Positions 12,126 through 23,182 of a DNA stretch of 64,000 bases are shown here, piece by piece (position 1 is the first letter of the stretch; the number at the start of each line of letters is the position of its first letter). The notes below the pieces were generated by a model, which had not been told where the DNA came from, searched no databases, and saw nothing but the letters and a program-made list of their open reading frames with translations. The stretch comes from Calvatia gigantea (lineage: Eukaryota; Basidiomycota; Agaricomycetes; Agaricales; Lycoperdaceae), in NCBI GenBank assembly GCA_025093985.1, contig JACAAK010000014.1, positions 930,001-994,000 on the forward strand. The letters are read 5' to 3'. A program made the position numbers and the translations under genes.

Positions 12126-12568
12126 GATCGAGATTATCCTACACTGAGCCTTTTAGTCTCATTGCAATCGCTTTCTACCTCGGCTTAGTGGTGTTCCTAC
12201 CAACTCAGGACTCAAGCTGGTTGCAGGCTCGGTGGAGGCTTGGGCTGCTGCCATCCCAAGCTCCAAACCACCCCTGATACCACGGGACAAACGAATCTCG
12301 GCTCCGGTAAAGCGGAGCAAAGCCGGACTAGACCTACCCCCGAACTCTTCGGTGTGACTTCACTTGGTTTCGTACATCGCCGATGCACCAGCCTCCATCA
12401 CAGCAATCAAACAATGTGGTATCCAGCCAATGGTGCATCCTGCATCATGCATCACGAGTCACTTTTTCTCCCTCATCGTGAGAAGGAAGTTAGGCTAACC
12501 CCACTCGTAGCCTTATATATACTTTCCAAGATTAGGTCGGGGAAGTCTCAAACTTGGAACCAACGACT
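12126..12568. other. Promoter region of the permease gene
   Basis: No gene seen. TATATATA at 12514-12521 lies about 48 bp before the permease ATG and is a plausible TATA element. Confidence 0.35.
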
Positions 12569-15198
12569 ATGGGAAAAGAGGCCAGTAACGATTCTGAAGT
12601 AACATCGACTCAAGAAGTCGCTCAAAATACGACCTTGGAAGATGAAGCGGAGCTGGCAAGGATGGGATATAAGCAGGAGCTGCGGTGAGCTATATCTCGA
12701 GAGAACTCACCCCTGTGATGTTGAAGCTCGGTGTAGAAGAGAATTAGGCCTTCTTCAAAACTTTGGGGTTCGTGCAATATCCTTGCAACCTTGATTTTGA
12801 TTTTTGATGTCAACCTATTAAACTAGGTGTCGTTTTCCATTATTTCCGTCATCACCGGCATTCCTTCTTTGTTCTTGTATGGATTGGTCGGTCCATCCTC
12901 TTGTTCCGGGCGATATCCTCTGCTGATCCATCCTACAGAACACGGGAGGACCAGCGGTCATGGTTTGGGGATGGGTAGTTGCCTGTGAGTGATCGCCTCA
13001 ATCAGACGTGTGTGAATGGAGGATTAAGGAAAGTAGCGTTTTGTACGATGCTGGTGGGTTTGGCTATGGCTGGTGCGTCAGCCATGTCTCTTTCTCGGCG
13101 TCAGGGGTACTGAATTAAAATGCCGGGGGTAGAGGTATGCAGGTAAGAAGCTTCTCGTAATTAGAAGGCATTCATTCTTGCTAAGATAACCTCAGTGCAC
13201 ACCCGACGTCAGGCGGACCTTACTTTTGGGCAGCTATGCTTTCAAATCCCCCCTGATGCGCCCCTTGCGTCTTGGATAACTGGTACGCAGTTGTCCCGGC
13301 CTTGCGCGGCCCCTCTTACATGATTTTGTGCGGCCAGGTTGGTTCAACCTTCTCGGACAAGTCGCTGTCACCACAGGCATCAGGTACAGCTCCTATGACC
13401 ACCCCAGAACACCCTATCTCTGACATACAACCCTTTCATCTACGAAGTTTCGCCTGCGCAAACTTTCTCTCGACAGCCTGTACCCTCAAGACCGACTTCG
13501 TTCCCACCCCAAAAACAACAATCGGGATTTACGCCGCGGTACTCGTAACTCAAGGCCTCATCAACACTTTCGGCGTGCATCTGTTGCACTACCTGAACAA
13601 TGTTTCGGTTTGGTGGCATGCTGCTGGGACGTTCTCGCTCGTAGTTGCTATTCTTGCCAAAGCTCCAACACACCAGAGTGGGAAGTTTGTTTTTCAGACT
13701 TTCATCGATGCTACTGGTGCAGATGGAAGTGTTGGTTGGGGTGTGAGAGCTAGTAATGCGTATGTGGTGGTCATTGGGGTGAGTCAAGCCCTGATTATCC
13801 GATCTTAGTAGAGGACTGAAGATATTTGCTTTTTCGAGGTCCTGATGGCACAGGTTTGTTTACTCGGTATTGTCTACGCCGCGATGTCGCTGACATGGTT
13901 ACCAGTATACTTTGACTGGTATTTAGAACTTTGCCTTGTCGGTTGTACATATATTAACGCTAAACGCACCAGGCTTTGATGCCTCCGCTCATGTTAGCAT
14001 GTTTACTTATCGATCCAAAGTGCGGTTGACATTTGTTCACAACAGATGACAGAGGAGACAAAGAACGCAGCCATGTCCGGTAGCATCGGCATCGTAATGG
14101 CCATTGGCGTCTCCGCCATCCTAGGGTGGTTTCTTATCCTGGGACTTTTATTCTCCATCCAAGACCTAGATAGGACGTTAAATTCGGAAACTGGGCAACC
14201 TGTTACACAAATCTTCCTTGACACTGTTGGTGAGAATGGTGCTATCGTATTGATGGTGTGTCTACTCTGGCGTTCAAGATAAGATTTTGCGCATTATATG
14301 TATAACGTGGATAGGTTATCGTCATCGGCGCAATGTATTTTTGCGGGTACGTCGAACCCCATTCCCAATGGTGCTGAACAAAGAATTAAATTTACCTTTG
14401 CATCAGAACCTTTTCAATCACATCAAACTCGCGCATGATGTACGCCTTCGCAAGAGACGGCGGTATACCCGGCCACCGCTTCTTCGCAAAGGTAGACAAA
14501 AGGTGGAAATCCCCAATCCGCACGGGTATGTACACACTTCCAACCACTTTCAAGAAAGACAACCACCACATTTAATGTGATACAGTCTGGCTCGCATGCA
14601 CACTAAGCTTCATCCTCGGTCTACCCAGTCTGGGGAGTTCAGTCGCGTTTTCAGGCTGCGACCTCCATTGCGACAATTGGACTTTACACTTCTTATGGTT
14701 AGTTGCTTTCCTACGACCTGTGTCCCCGTATTTTTTTTTACTTGGTGGCTGGGACTCACTTTACCTAGGTATCCCTATCGCCTTGAGAGTGGTTTATCGT
14801 CACCACTTTGTCCGTGGACCGTTCCACTTGGGAAGGTTCTCGTATCCAGTGGCCCTTGGGGCTGTGACCTGGATCGCGTTCATCTCGATCGTTTTTATTC
14901 TTCCTCAAGTCAATGTGAGTCGCATTATTGTACTTGCTGCTCACACTTGTACTCGGGCTAACGGTTGAGATAGCCTGTTAATTCACAGACACTCAATTAT
15001 GCTATCGTTGCGGTAGCGATTGTCGTGGTATATAGCACAGGATTTTGGCTCATTTCTGCGAGGAAGTGGTTTAAGGGCCCGGTGAAACAGATTGAAGGTA
15101 CGTTTCGTGTTCTCTTTGTGGGATCCCTTTTTCTGACAATATTTTACAGAAGAAGCAAAAGAAGTCGAAGGTGGCGCTGGAGAGCAGGATAAGGTGTA
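12569..15198 (+). CDS. Amino-acid / GABA-type permease (APC superfamily)
   Basis: About a dozen exons encode a twelve-helix plasma-membrane permease related to fungal GABA, amino-acid and choline transporters. Diagnostic blocks are RRELGLLQNFG, SVITGIPSLFLYGL joined to NTGGPAVMVWGW, PTSGGPYFWAAML, GWFNLLGQVAVTTGI, KFVFQTFIDATG, LMAQYTLTGFDASAH joined to [48 protein letters not shown] and a short acidic C-terminus. The start MGKEASNDSE sits 48 bp below a TATA element. Two places need one base removed to keep the conserved protein: a six-C run at 13248-13253 (between AMLSNP and APLASWITG) and a GG at 14654-14655 (between GSSVAFS and AATSIATIG). Either the sequence contains errors or the gene is inactivated. 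The substrate cannot be told from sequence. Confidence 0.82.
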
Positions 15199-15440
15199 AT
15201 ATAATTTCTTCTGAATGAACATAAAAATTGTGGTTTGGACATCTTTGGACTGGAGGAAGGAATCATATACCAGTATCAACTCTTAACGCCCTCCAGGAAA
15301 ACCAACAACCGACAAAAAATCCCTGTCCCATCAATGAATTAATTGCATACTACATGTCACATTATCAAAAAAAATCCTTTGCATTCCCCTTATTATTCAC
15401 GCATCAAAAAAGAAAAGAAAAGAAAAGAAAAGAAAGAGAA

Positions 15441-16287
15441 TCAACAAATTTGAACTAAAGTCCTTCCCCTAGTCAACCCCCTCTTCAACCCTTTCTTCGG
15501 ACTCCTCTTCAACGCATTCGGCCGCGTATCCTCAATCTCCTCACCATCCTCACCCACGGCTATACCTATCCCTTTGCCTACCGCCCATCGACCATCAGCA
15601 GGGTCTTGAGATTCTGGAAAAGGGGGTGTACCTTCACGAGCTAGAGGGATGCCGCCATGTTGAGATTGGGACTGCTGGGATTGTGATTGAGATTCAATGA
15701 CGCTTGCGGCGTCTGGGTAGAGATGGGGGTCGTATGCGGATAAAGGAGCCGGGTATTGTTTTATAGGGGGTTGGAAGGGGAGGTTTGTGGGTTGGGATTG
15801 GGAGCGGGAGTGTGTATGTTTCGGGGGTCCTGGTTTAAGTTGTGGCTGAGGTAGTAGTTGTTGAGAGGGGGTGTCGGCATTGTTAGAGGGTACAAAGGTG
15901 GGTTGTTGTTGTTCCTGCTGCTGTTGCTGTTGCTGGAGACGACGTTCCTGTTCATACCACGTCTCAGACTGTGATCGAGCCAAACGAAGTCGTTTAGCTT
16001 CGTTGGAAACGTCTTCGTCGATATCTTCGTCGGTTGTAGTATCGTCATCTCCTGGCCAGGCTTGGTGAGGGGTTCTTTTCCTCGGACGGGGTGGGATTTT
16101 GATTAAACCCGGGCTCAGGATGGTTGTAGGGTCCGTGGTGACAGCGGCAGCAGTAGTCCAAGCTCCAACATTCGCCCTCGCGCTCTCCTCACGTTCAGCC
16201 TCCTTATGCGCTTCTTCAGACAACTCCCTCTCAATTCTTTCCCTCTCCCTTTGTTCCTCTTCATCTTTTTGTTGTTGTTGTTGTTGT

Positions 16288-16320
<33 letters not shown>

Positions 16321-17475
16321 AGCTCTCTAGCCTTCCTCAAAGCCTCCTCAGCTTCTAACCGATCCCGTTCACGTTCACGTTCCATAGCCATCGCCATCCG
16401 CACAACACGATCCACAGTCAAAAACAACGGACGAACAGAGTTGACGAGTTCATCTCGTTCAGCGTGGGTGGGGATATGGGTGTACCCGAGTGTCAGGTAC
16501 GGGTACGATCCGTCTTTATTGAATCCCCAGCTATTCACATCTCCCTCCCCATCTTCCTCACACCCACTCACATCCCGTCCTAACAACCCCAACCTAACCC
16601 CCCTCACCCTATTCCTCTCATCAAACTCCGCCAAACTCTGTAAATCCTCCGCACTACACCGGCGAGAAACTTCCGATTCGGAAATCCATCCAAGCTCGAG
16701 GAGACGTCGAGTGGTTTTACCGGGTATGGGGAGAGTGCGTGGGTTTTGGCGGAGACGGTATTCGAATTCGCCGAGAGCTTTGTGGAGGTCGAATGTTTCG
16801 GGTGGGAGGGGGACGTTGAGGTTTGGGTTGTTGTTGTGGGTGTGGGTGGTGGGTGGTGAGGAGGAGGAGAAGAAGGCGGTAGTGGTGATGGTAATAGAAG
16901 GTTTGGGAGTTGGGATTTGGGTAGGTGAGACAGGAGAAACGGGTTGGGTGTCAGTGGCGTCGACGGTAAGGGGTGAAGTTGAGGATGTGAATGTGTAGGG
17001 TGGGTGTAGTCCGTAATCTAAGACTTTGATGTTATGTTTTTCGAGTTGATCGGAGATGTACTCTGGGTCTGGGTCTTCGGGTTCGGTGGGGACTGGAGAG
17101 GGGTCTCGGTGTGTCGAGAGGTTGACGTCTGTAGCCACTCTGAGTGTGTGTTGCTGTGCCTGTGGGGTGTGCTGGTGTGAGCCAAGAGCTGTTTGAATGG
17201 ATGTGTGGAGTGTGGGCGGGCTCACAGTTGCTTGCTGTTGGCTTTGGGGTTGGGTTTGAGGTTCGTCCATACAGACGTCTTCGCACTCGTCTACGTCAAT
17301 CTTGAAAACATTGTCGTTGCTGTTCCGCTGGTTAAAGACATTATTGAAGGACGCTGTCCTGCTAAGTGTGCCCCGTTGACCATCCTTACATTGACATGCA
17401 CGATGAGAATATGATATCTTGGCGATAAGACGGGGAGGGGGGGTGCCGACATACCATATTATAATCCTCGTCCAT
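15441..17475 (-). CDS. Hypothetical polyglutamine / proline-rich protein
   Basis: A large minus-strand gene with one main exon from about 17310 to 15441 and probably a short first exon (MDEDYNM, ATG at 17475) followed by a GTATGT donor. I do not recognise a family. The protein starts low-complexity (Gln, Pro, Thr), has a conserved-looking block (KALGEFEYRLRQNPRTLP, then GKTTRRLLELGWISESEVSR and SYPYLTLGYTHIPTH), an Arg/Glu-rich coiled-coil segment, a run of 17 glutamines, a second coiled coil and a low-complexity tail with a basic end (KRSPKKGLKRGLTRGRT). A nuclear scaffold or transcription-related role is possible but unproven. A 3' fragment of this gene is repeated at 11985-12125. Confidence 0.55.
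16269..16321 (-). repeat. CAA/CAG trinucleotide repeat encoding polyglutamine
   Basis: On the plus strand this is an uninterrupted GTT/GCT tract; read on the coding minus strand it is CAG and CAA codons giving 17 glutamines in the hypothetical protein. Mixed codons suggest an older, partly stabilised repeat. A second, shorter Gln-rich tract lies near 15905-15940. Confidence 0.85.
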
Positions 17476-17515
17476 AATGGCGACTGCAGTCCTGAGTGGT
17501 CAAGAGAGTAGAAGA

Positions 17516-17572
17516 GGGGGGGGGGGTAGATAGACCTATATATATATATAGGCAAGAGGAGGGGGGGGGGGG
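17516..17572. repeat. Two G-runs flanking a TATATATATATA tract
   Basis: G-runs at 17516-17526 and 17561-17572 flank an alternating TA tract at about 17538-17550, some 60-75 bp upstream of the minus-strand ATG at 17475. The TA tract could serve as a TATA element for the polyglutamine gene. The G-runs are also sites where read length could be wrong. Confidence 0.5.
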
Positions 17573-17740
17573 TTGGTTGTGGTGCGTGTGCGGAGCTAAG
17601 CACTTAAACACCAGACACACACGGACCCGGAACTGGCAACAATGAAAAGAAAAAAAAAATTTGACTCATCCATCGCATGCACTTCATGTTTGTGTCTATT
17701 TATGTACTGTGACCCGGCAGGCAGCTGTTGCTATCCAACC

Positions 17741-19110
17741 TTACTTAGTACGACGGGGAAGAGCTTTCCATTGCTTGCGCAGGCCAAGCTTCTCAATCAG
17801 CTGTGCAGGCATGCAATACACCGGATCTAAATCCTGCAAGTCTGGGTATCCGAGCAGCGACAGACCTGTTGGAGAAGTGGTCAGTCAGTCGGTCGGTCAG
17901 TCAACCCATAAGGGGTTGTCGGCTCGGTGGTGTGTGGATTGTTGTTGTGGCGCTCACCTGCAACGCCGAAGAGCGTGTGAAATACGTCGGGCATGTCACC
18001 TGGTCGATCGGCGATTCCGCCGTCCTCCGGATCTTGCGCCGATAGAATGAAGGATGCTAGTTTGCCAGCGTCGATGTAGCTCAATTTTTGTAGAATGGAT
18101 AGGGCGGAAAGTACCCAGAAGCTGTAGCACACCTGCGCACAAAAAAAAGGAAACGGTCTTAATGTTCGAAGGGGGTTGCGGGTGGTTCCTTAGAATGGAT
18201 CGGACATACGTCTTCGAGCTTTTGTGGTCGGCCATTGAGACCGCCATTTGGGAGTTGACGTTCAGATAGCCACCATGAGAGCGTGTCTGTATCGACGACG
18301 TCTAGTCTGTCCAGGATCGCGAGTGCTGCCACGCACACGAACACTGTCCACGTCCAATAATGAAGTCACATTAATGCCTCATTTATCAATTCAAACGCCA
18401 CACACGACGCACCCTGTGCGGCATGACTCTCTGCACCGATAGAACTGCCAAACCCGCCATCAAAGTTTCTACACCGTTTAATATATTCGATTGCTTTCTC
18501 GGTGTTGATTTTATCAAGATGACCGAGGAGTGACAGAGCGTTGACGGCGCAATATAGGAATCGGGTATCGATTTCGCCGAAAGCGTCGCCTGCGAACACG
18601 CCTGATGGCTGCTGCAACGATACAATGACTAGGTCAGGGGGGGGGGGGGAGTCATGAATCAGACAGAGTCAGGGGTGCAGGAGACGGGTTAGACACTTCA
18701 ATGACAAGACCCACAATTGACAACACGAGGGACGTCTAATCTATCCACTGCGTCCTGCATGACCAAGATCTGGATCGCACTTAATGTCGACAATAGATGG
18801 GCATCATGTTCCGGGTGTGCACCGAATCCACCTGAGACGGTACGATACAATTCATCAGCAATCCTTCAGCCAATAGGGAATATACAGAAAAAAAAGCACC
18901 AGCCTCGTCGTCCCAACAACTCATCACAAACTCGACCATCTCGTCTCTGCTCAACGCATCCTTGTGTCCCATCACACACAACGCCGTCAACCCCCAATAA
19001 ACCGCGTTCAATCTCAGGTGCGAAGTAAGATGATACACGAGTTCATCGTCGCTCTTTCCCAAATTCTGGATGTATTGGACGTGTAGGGGAACGTTGAGGG
19101 TAAGAGCCAT
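17741..19110 (-). CDS. BET2: Rab geranylgeranyl transferase beta subunit (BET2)
   Basis: Six minus-strand exons encode about 330 residues of the type II geranylgeranyl transferase beta subunit, which attaches C20 prenyl groups to the C-terminal cysteines of Rab GTPases. The repeated alpha-alpha barrel units are clear: [106 protein letters not shown] and [20 protein letters not shown]. Zinc-ligand positions are present (Asp and Cys in the [12 protein letters not shown] block, His in DVFHT). All exon phases join without correction, so the gene appears intact. The start [13 protein letters not shown] matches the usual short N-terminus. It is divergent from GPI13 with only 70 bp between start codons. 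Confidence 0.93.
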
Positions 19111-19180
19111 CGGGTACGTTATTCCCACGGCCCCATCTCTCTCCCCTTCTCTTTTCCGCCTCAACACATACACTCTCTCC
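19111..19180. promoter_or_regulatory. 70-bp divergent intergenic region between BET2 and GPI13
   Basis: The start codons of BET2 (19110, minus) and GPI13 (19181, plus) are separated by only 70 bases. Both 5' leaders and a shared bidirectional promoter must lie here or overlap the coding sequences. It is pyrimidine-rich near the GPI13 start. No clear TATA element is seen. Confidence 0.6.
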
Positions 19181-22100
19181 ATGCGTGCTGGGCTGGTGAC
19201 ATGGCTCGTCCTCGTCCACGCAATTGCAGTATTCCTCTTCTCTCGCGGCTTTCTACTCAACAGACTCGCTCTCTCAGATCTCTCTCAACCACATGATGAG
19301 CCACCACAGCCAACACACAAACGCGCAGTACTCCTTATACTCGATTCTCTCCGGTTCGACTTTCTCTCTCCGGACCCACCAGAACCATATAACCCATATC
19401 ATCATAATGTCTTGACTCTACCAGCGGAACTGACGAAATTAAATCCGGAGCGCTCGTTTTTGTTTAATGCGTATGCGGACCCGCCTACTACGACTCTGCA
19501 AAGGATTAAAGCCCTTACTACGGGTTCTTTACCTACTTTCGTGGATGCAGGGAGCAATTTTGGTGGATCGGCGATTTTGGAGGATTCGATTGTGAAGCAA
19601 TTGGTCTTGGCTAATAAATCTGTACGTGTTTGCTTTTCTCGAAACTCTTATTCTGTGTTCCTAACGCACGTGTCGTTGGAATCTTCAAGATCGCATTCAT
19701 GGGCGACGACACATGGCTCTCCGTATACCCATCCTCCTTCCACCAAAACCTCACATTCCCCTACGACTCTTTCAACGTCGAAGACCTGCATACAGTCGAT
19801 CTAGGCGTCTTAACCCACCTGTTCCCTCTCCTCCGCAACTCCCATCCTTCCCTCCCCACTACCACAAAACAAAACCAATTCGACTTTTTGATTGGTCATT
19901 TCTTGGGTGTAGACCACGTCGGCCACCGCGTCGGCCCTTCACACCCTTCCATGCTATCTAAACTTAAACAAATGGATACTGCACTCCGGCAAGTCGTTGA
20001 GCTCCTTGATGAGGATACGTTGTTAGTTGTGTTGGGCGATCATGGGATGGATAGGGCGGGGGATCATGGTGGAGATGGTATCCTCGAAACGTCGTCTGGG
20101 ATGTGGATTTATTCAAAAGGGAGGCCTTTGATGGATACCCGCGTTCGGGTGGAAGGCGAAGGAGGAGGGAGTGGGAGAGGTGGAGTTTTTCTCGGGACTG
20201 ATGAAATATACCACTTTCCCTGGATCTACAAAACGCTCGAGGCAGGTGCAACAGATTGATTTGTTGCCTACTTTGAGTTTGTTGGTGGGTTTACCGATCC
20301 CGTATAATAATCTTGGGAGTGTCATACCCGAACTCTTTTGGCGTCGTCATCATCCCACTACTACTTCTGGTGAACTGGAACTAGAGAAAGCGCTCAAGGT
20401 TAACTCTGCCCAGATCAAGAAATACTTGGATACATACCGTGCTTCTTCGTCCGGTGCTGAACTTGATAATGCGTGGAATGCTCTTCAAGCTGCTTGGGCC
20501 GCTATCACCACCCCCGCCACTTCTTCTTCATCGCCTTCCTCGTCTTTCTCGTCGATGGAAATGAAATTGGTATCGATGATGAACTACAACCGTACAGCTC
20601 TCTCCGCCTGCCGCTTAATCTGGGCTCAATTCAATCCTATACTCATGGCTGCCGGCTTGGCCTTGATGATCACTGCTATTATCGCTACTTGGGTTACATA
20701 CCTCGCATTAAGAGCGAACGGCGTAAAGTGGGAGACGAAGTTGTTATCAAGCAACGAAAGCTCGTCCAGTTTTGTGAGCCAAGTTTGGAAGGTTAGCGCG
20801 GGAGGAGGTACGATTGGGTACATTGGATTCTGGGTAGTGGGATACGTATTTGGTGGTGGGCCGGTGAATCCAATTGAGGGTGCTGTGTTTGTGGGGGGGA
20901 TGATTGGATGCGTTTTTGGGGGTGTTTATATCGCCGCCAGAGGACTCACGTTGGATAAATTCTGGAGATTCGTCACTCCAAGTGGGTTGTTCGCAGTGCT
21001 CATTCTGGGATTGCACACCCTCTCGTTTTTCTCAAACTCATTCACGTTTTGGGAGGATAAAGTGGTTCTGTGGTTATGCGCCAGCACGATGGTGCCGTTT
21101 ATATTGTGGGGGTTCGCTGCGCCTGGGTTATCGCCTACTTCCCCTTCCTCCAGAACAGCACCTTCAGGACCGGATACCACCAAGTCTAGCAAAACCACCA
21201 CCACCCGCACTGGTATTTTCGCAAAATTAGGACTCACGAGTCTGAAAGGAAAAATCCTCGGTTTCACATTCCTCTTCCTCATCTGCATCAGACTCATGGC
21301 TCTCTTCACAGTATGCAGAGAAGAACAAGGCGCATATTGTCATGTTACCTTCTACGCTACGCCTCCAACTGTACCTCTTTCCGCTACTTCTTCCCCGCTA
21401 TCCTCCCTCTCCGACCCTCTCCCTTCCGACCCTTCTATTGACATCACCACTCCATCCGAAATGGGCTCTGCGCCTCAACCAATGCCAATCCTCACAACAT
21501 CAACAACACCACCCACCTGGTCTCTCACCCTCTCCTTACCCACCGCACTCATCTTCCCATTCCTCATCTCTCGTGTTCTCAAATTTACAAAATCAGACAA
21601 TGGCATTGCGCCAGTTATGGTTTGGGGCGTAGTCACACCTTCTCTCGTCGCTTCGTGGGCGTTTTGGATGTTAGAGTGGGCAGAAAGCGGTGGAATCCAA
21701 CCAGACAGTCATTATCCATTATTCCTCACAATCATCGAAGAAGTCGTGAGATTGAGGACGGTGAGATCGTGGATTGCCAGAATCGTCGTTGGATGGATCG
21801 GTATGGCGTTTGTGGGGTGGTGGGTTTTACCTATGTGTTTGGATATCCGAGTTACCCTCCGTCACTCTGGGGAAGAGGAAAGAGAGAAGGAGGAGAAGGA
21901 GGGAGCGCAGGTGGCAGTCTTGGGATATGCGAATGCGTATGGGGCGCCGTATCTCCTGTTCTACCTGCTAGGATTCTCTTTGGTGTATTTGTGCACGCCA
22001 TTACCGGGGCAAGTCGTCTTGGGTCTGAGCGGGGTGGCGCTTGTGGCGTATTTGGAGGCTGTGGATGCGGTTAGGGATGCTAAGGAGATCAAGAGGGTCG

Positions 22101-22822
22101 TGGAGAGGACCTTGAATCTCTCCGCTGCCACTACACAGGTGCAGGGCCGTGGAGGTCGTGACGAGGAAGAAGAGGGAGAAGAAGAACCAACGACGTTCTT
22201 GACAACACTTCCGCTCATTCTTCTCTCATTTATCACGTTCTACGCCACGGGTCATCAAAGCACTATCTCGTCTCTCCAGTGGAAGACTGGATTCGTGTTG
22301 AGCGAGAGTGTACGATACCCCTGGAGTGTGATGAGCGTTGTAGCGAATAGCTCTGGTCCGTTCTTATTACTCGGTTGTGCCGGAGGGGCTTTACTCGGCA
22401 GCTGGAAACGCTCGCCGTCGTCGTCGTTCTCGACACCCACCAACACAACCAAAACACAAGTCACACCGACACCGATATCAACGTCAGAGACTAACAAGAC
22501 AAAGGACAACAACGGGAAATTGGGACAAGACGTCGAACACTCAGCACTACTCACGACACTTCTCATTCAACTTTACTTCCTCATGCTTCTCCTAGGGACG
22601 TCCTTGAGCGCAGCGATTCTGAGGAGACATCTAATGGTGTGGAAAGTGTTCGCACCGAGGTTTATGGCTGCGGTTATCGAGTTGGGTGTGGTAGATCTAG
22701 GAATGTTGGTTGCGTGGGGTGTGAATGGCGCTGGGGAGTACTCTATGATTGAGCGGGTGGTTGAGAGGGTAGGGTGGGTACTTGGACGGGTTGGGATTGG
22801 TTCGAAGGAGAAGGATGAGTAG
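19181..22822 (+). CDS. GPI13: GPI ethanolamine-phosphate transferase 3 (GPI13 / PIG-O)
   Basis: Three exons encode a protein of about 1,030 residues that adds the bridging ethanolamine phosphate to the third mannose of GPI anchors in the ER. An N-terminal membrane segment is followed by the alkaline-phosphatase-like lumenal domain: LLILDSLRFDF, then ADPPTTTLQRIKALTTGSLP with TFVDAGSNFGGSA (typical of PIG-O rather than PIG-N or PIG-G), FMGDDTW, HFLGVDHVGHRVGP and VVLGDHGMDRAGDHGGDG, which carries metal-binding Asp and His residues. VQQIDLLPTLSLLVGLPIP and many membrane helices follow. Intron 1 is 19622-19689; intron 2 lies near 20170-20245 with a weak donor. The last 450 bp are duplicated at 26905-27371. 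Confidence 0.9.
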
Positions 22823-23182
22823 ATAGGTACTATTAGATTTAGTGTTTTTACTTTGGGACTGTGTATCGATAGATTACTCGAATACAATCAAAGGTTTGGG
22901 TAGCATATATTGGTATATATATCAGCAATACCCAGTGGTGTGCCTCCCTGATCCATTCATGATTAATTGTCACAGAAATGTATTGTGTAGATGGTGATGT
23001 ACTGGGAATACAGGCAAAGAGCACTTTGGGCAGACCAACACAAAAACAGCAAGGAATGTAGAATAAGGTGAATATAAAACCTACTCAAAATTTTCTCCTC
23101 TGAAATGTTCAAATCAAGAAAACCCAAGTTTTGATCTTATCAAAGCTTGACCATAGGACATGACAAAAGATTAGAAACATAA
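22823..23182. other. Convergent 3' region between GPI13 and lectin A
   Basis: AT-rich spacer with no gene recognised. In unit B the corresponding gap is far shorter (27372-27460), so about 270 bp have been gained in A or lost in B. Confidence 0.45.

Noticed and set aside
16099..16998. Plus-strand 299-residue frame opposite the polyglutamine gene (poly-Cys and Ser-rich)
   Set aside because: It is the antisense shadow of the coding minus strand; the cysteine run is just the complement of the glutamine codons.
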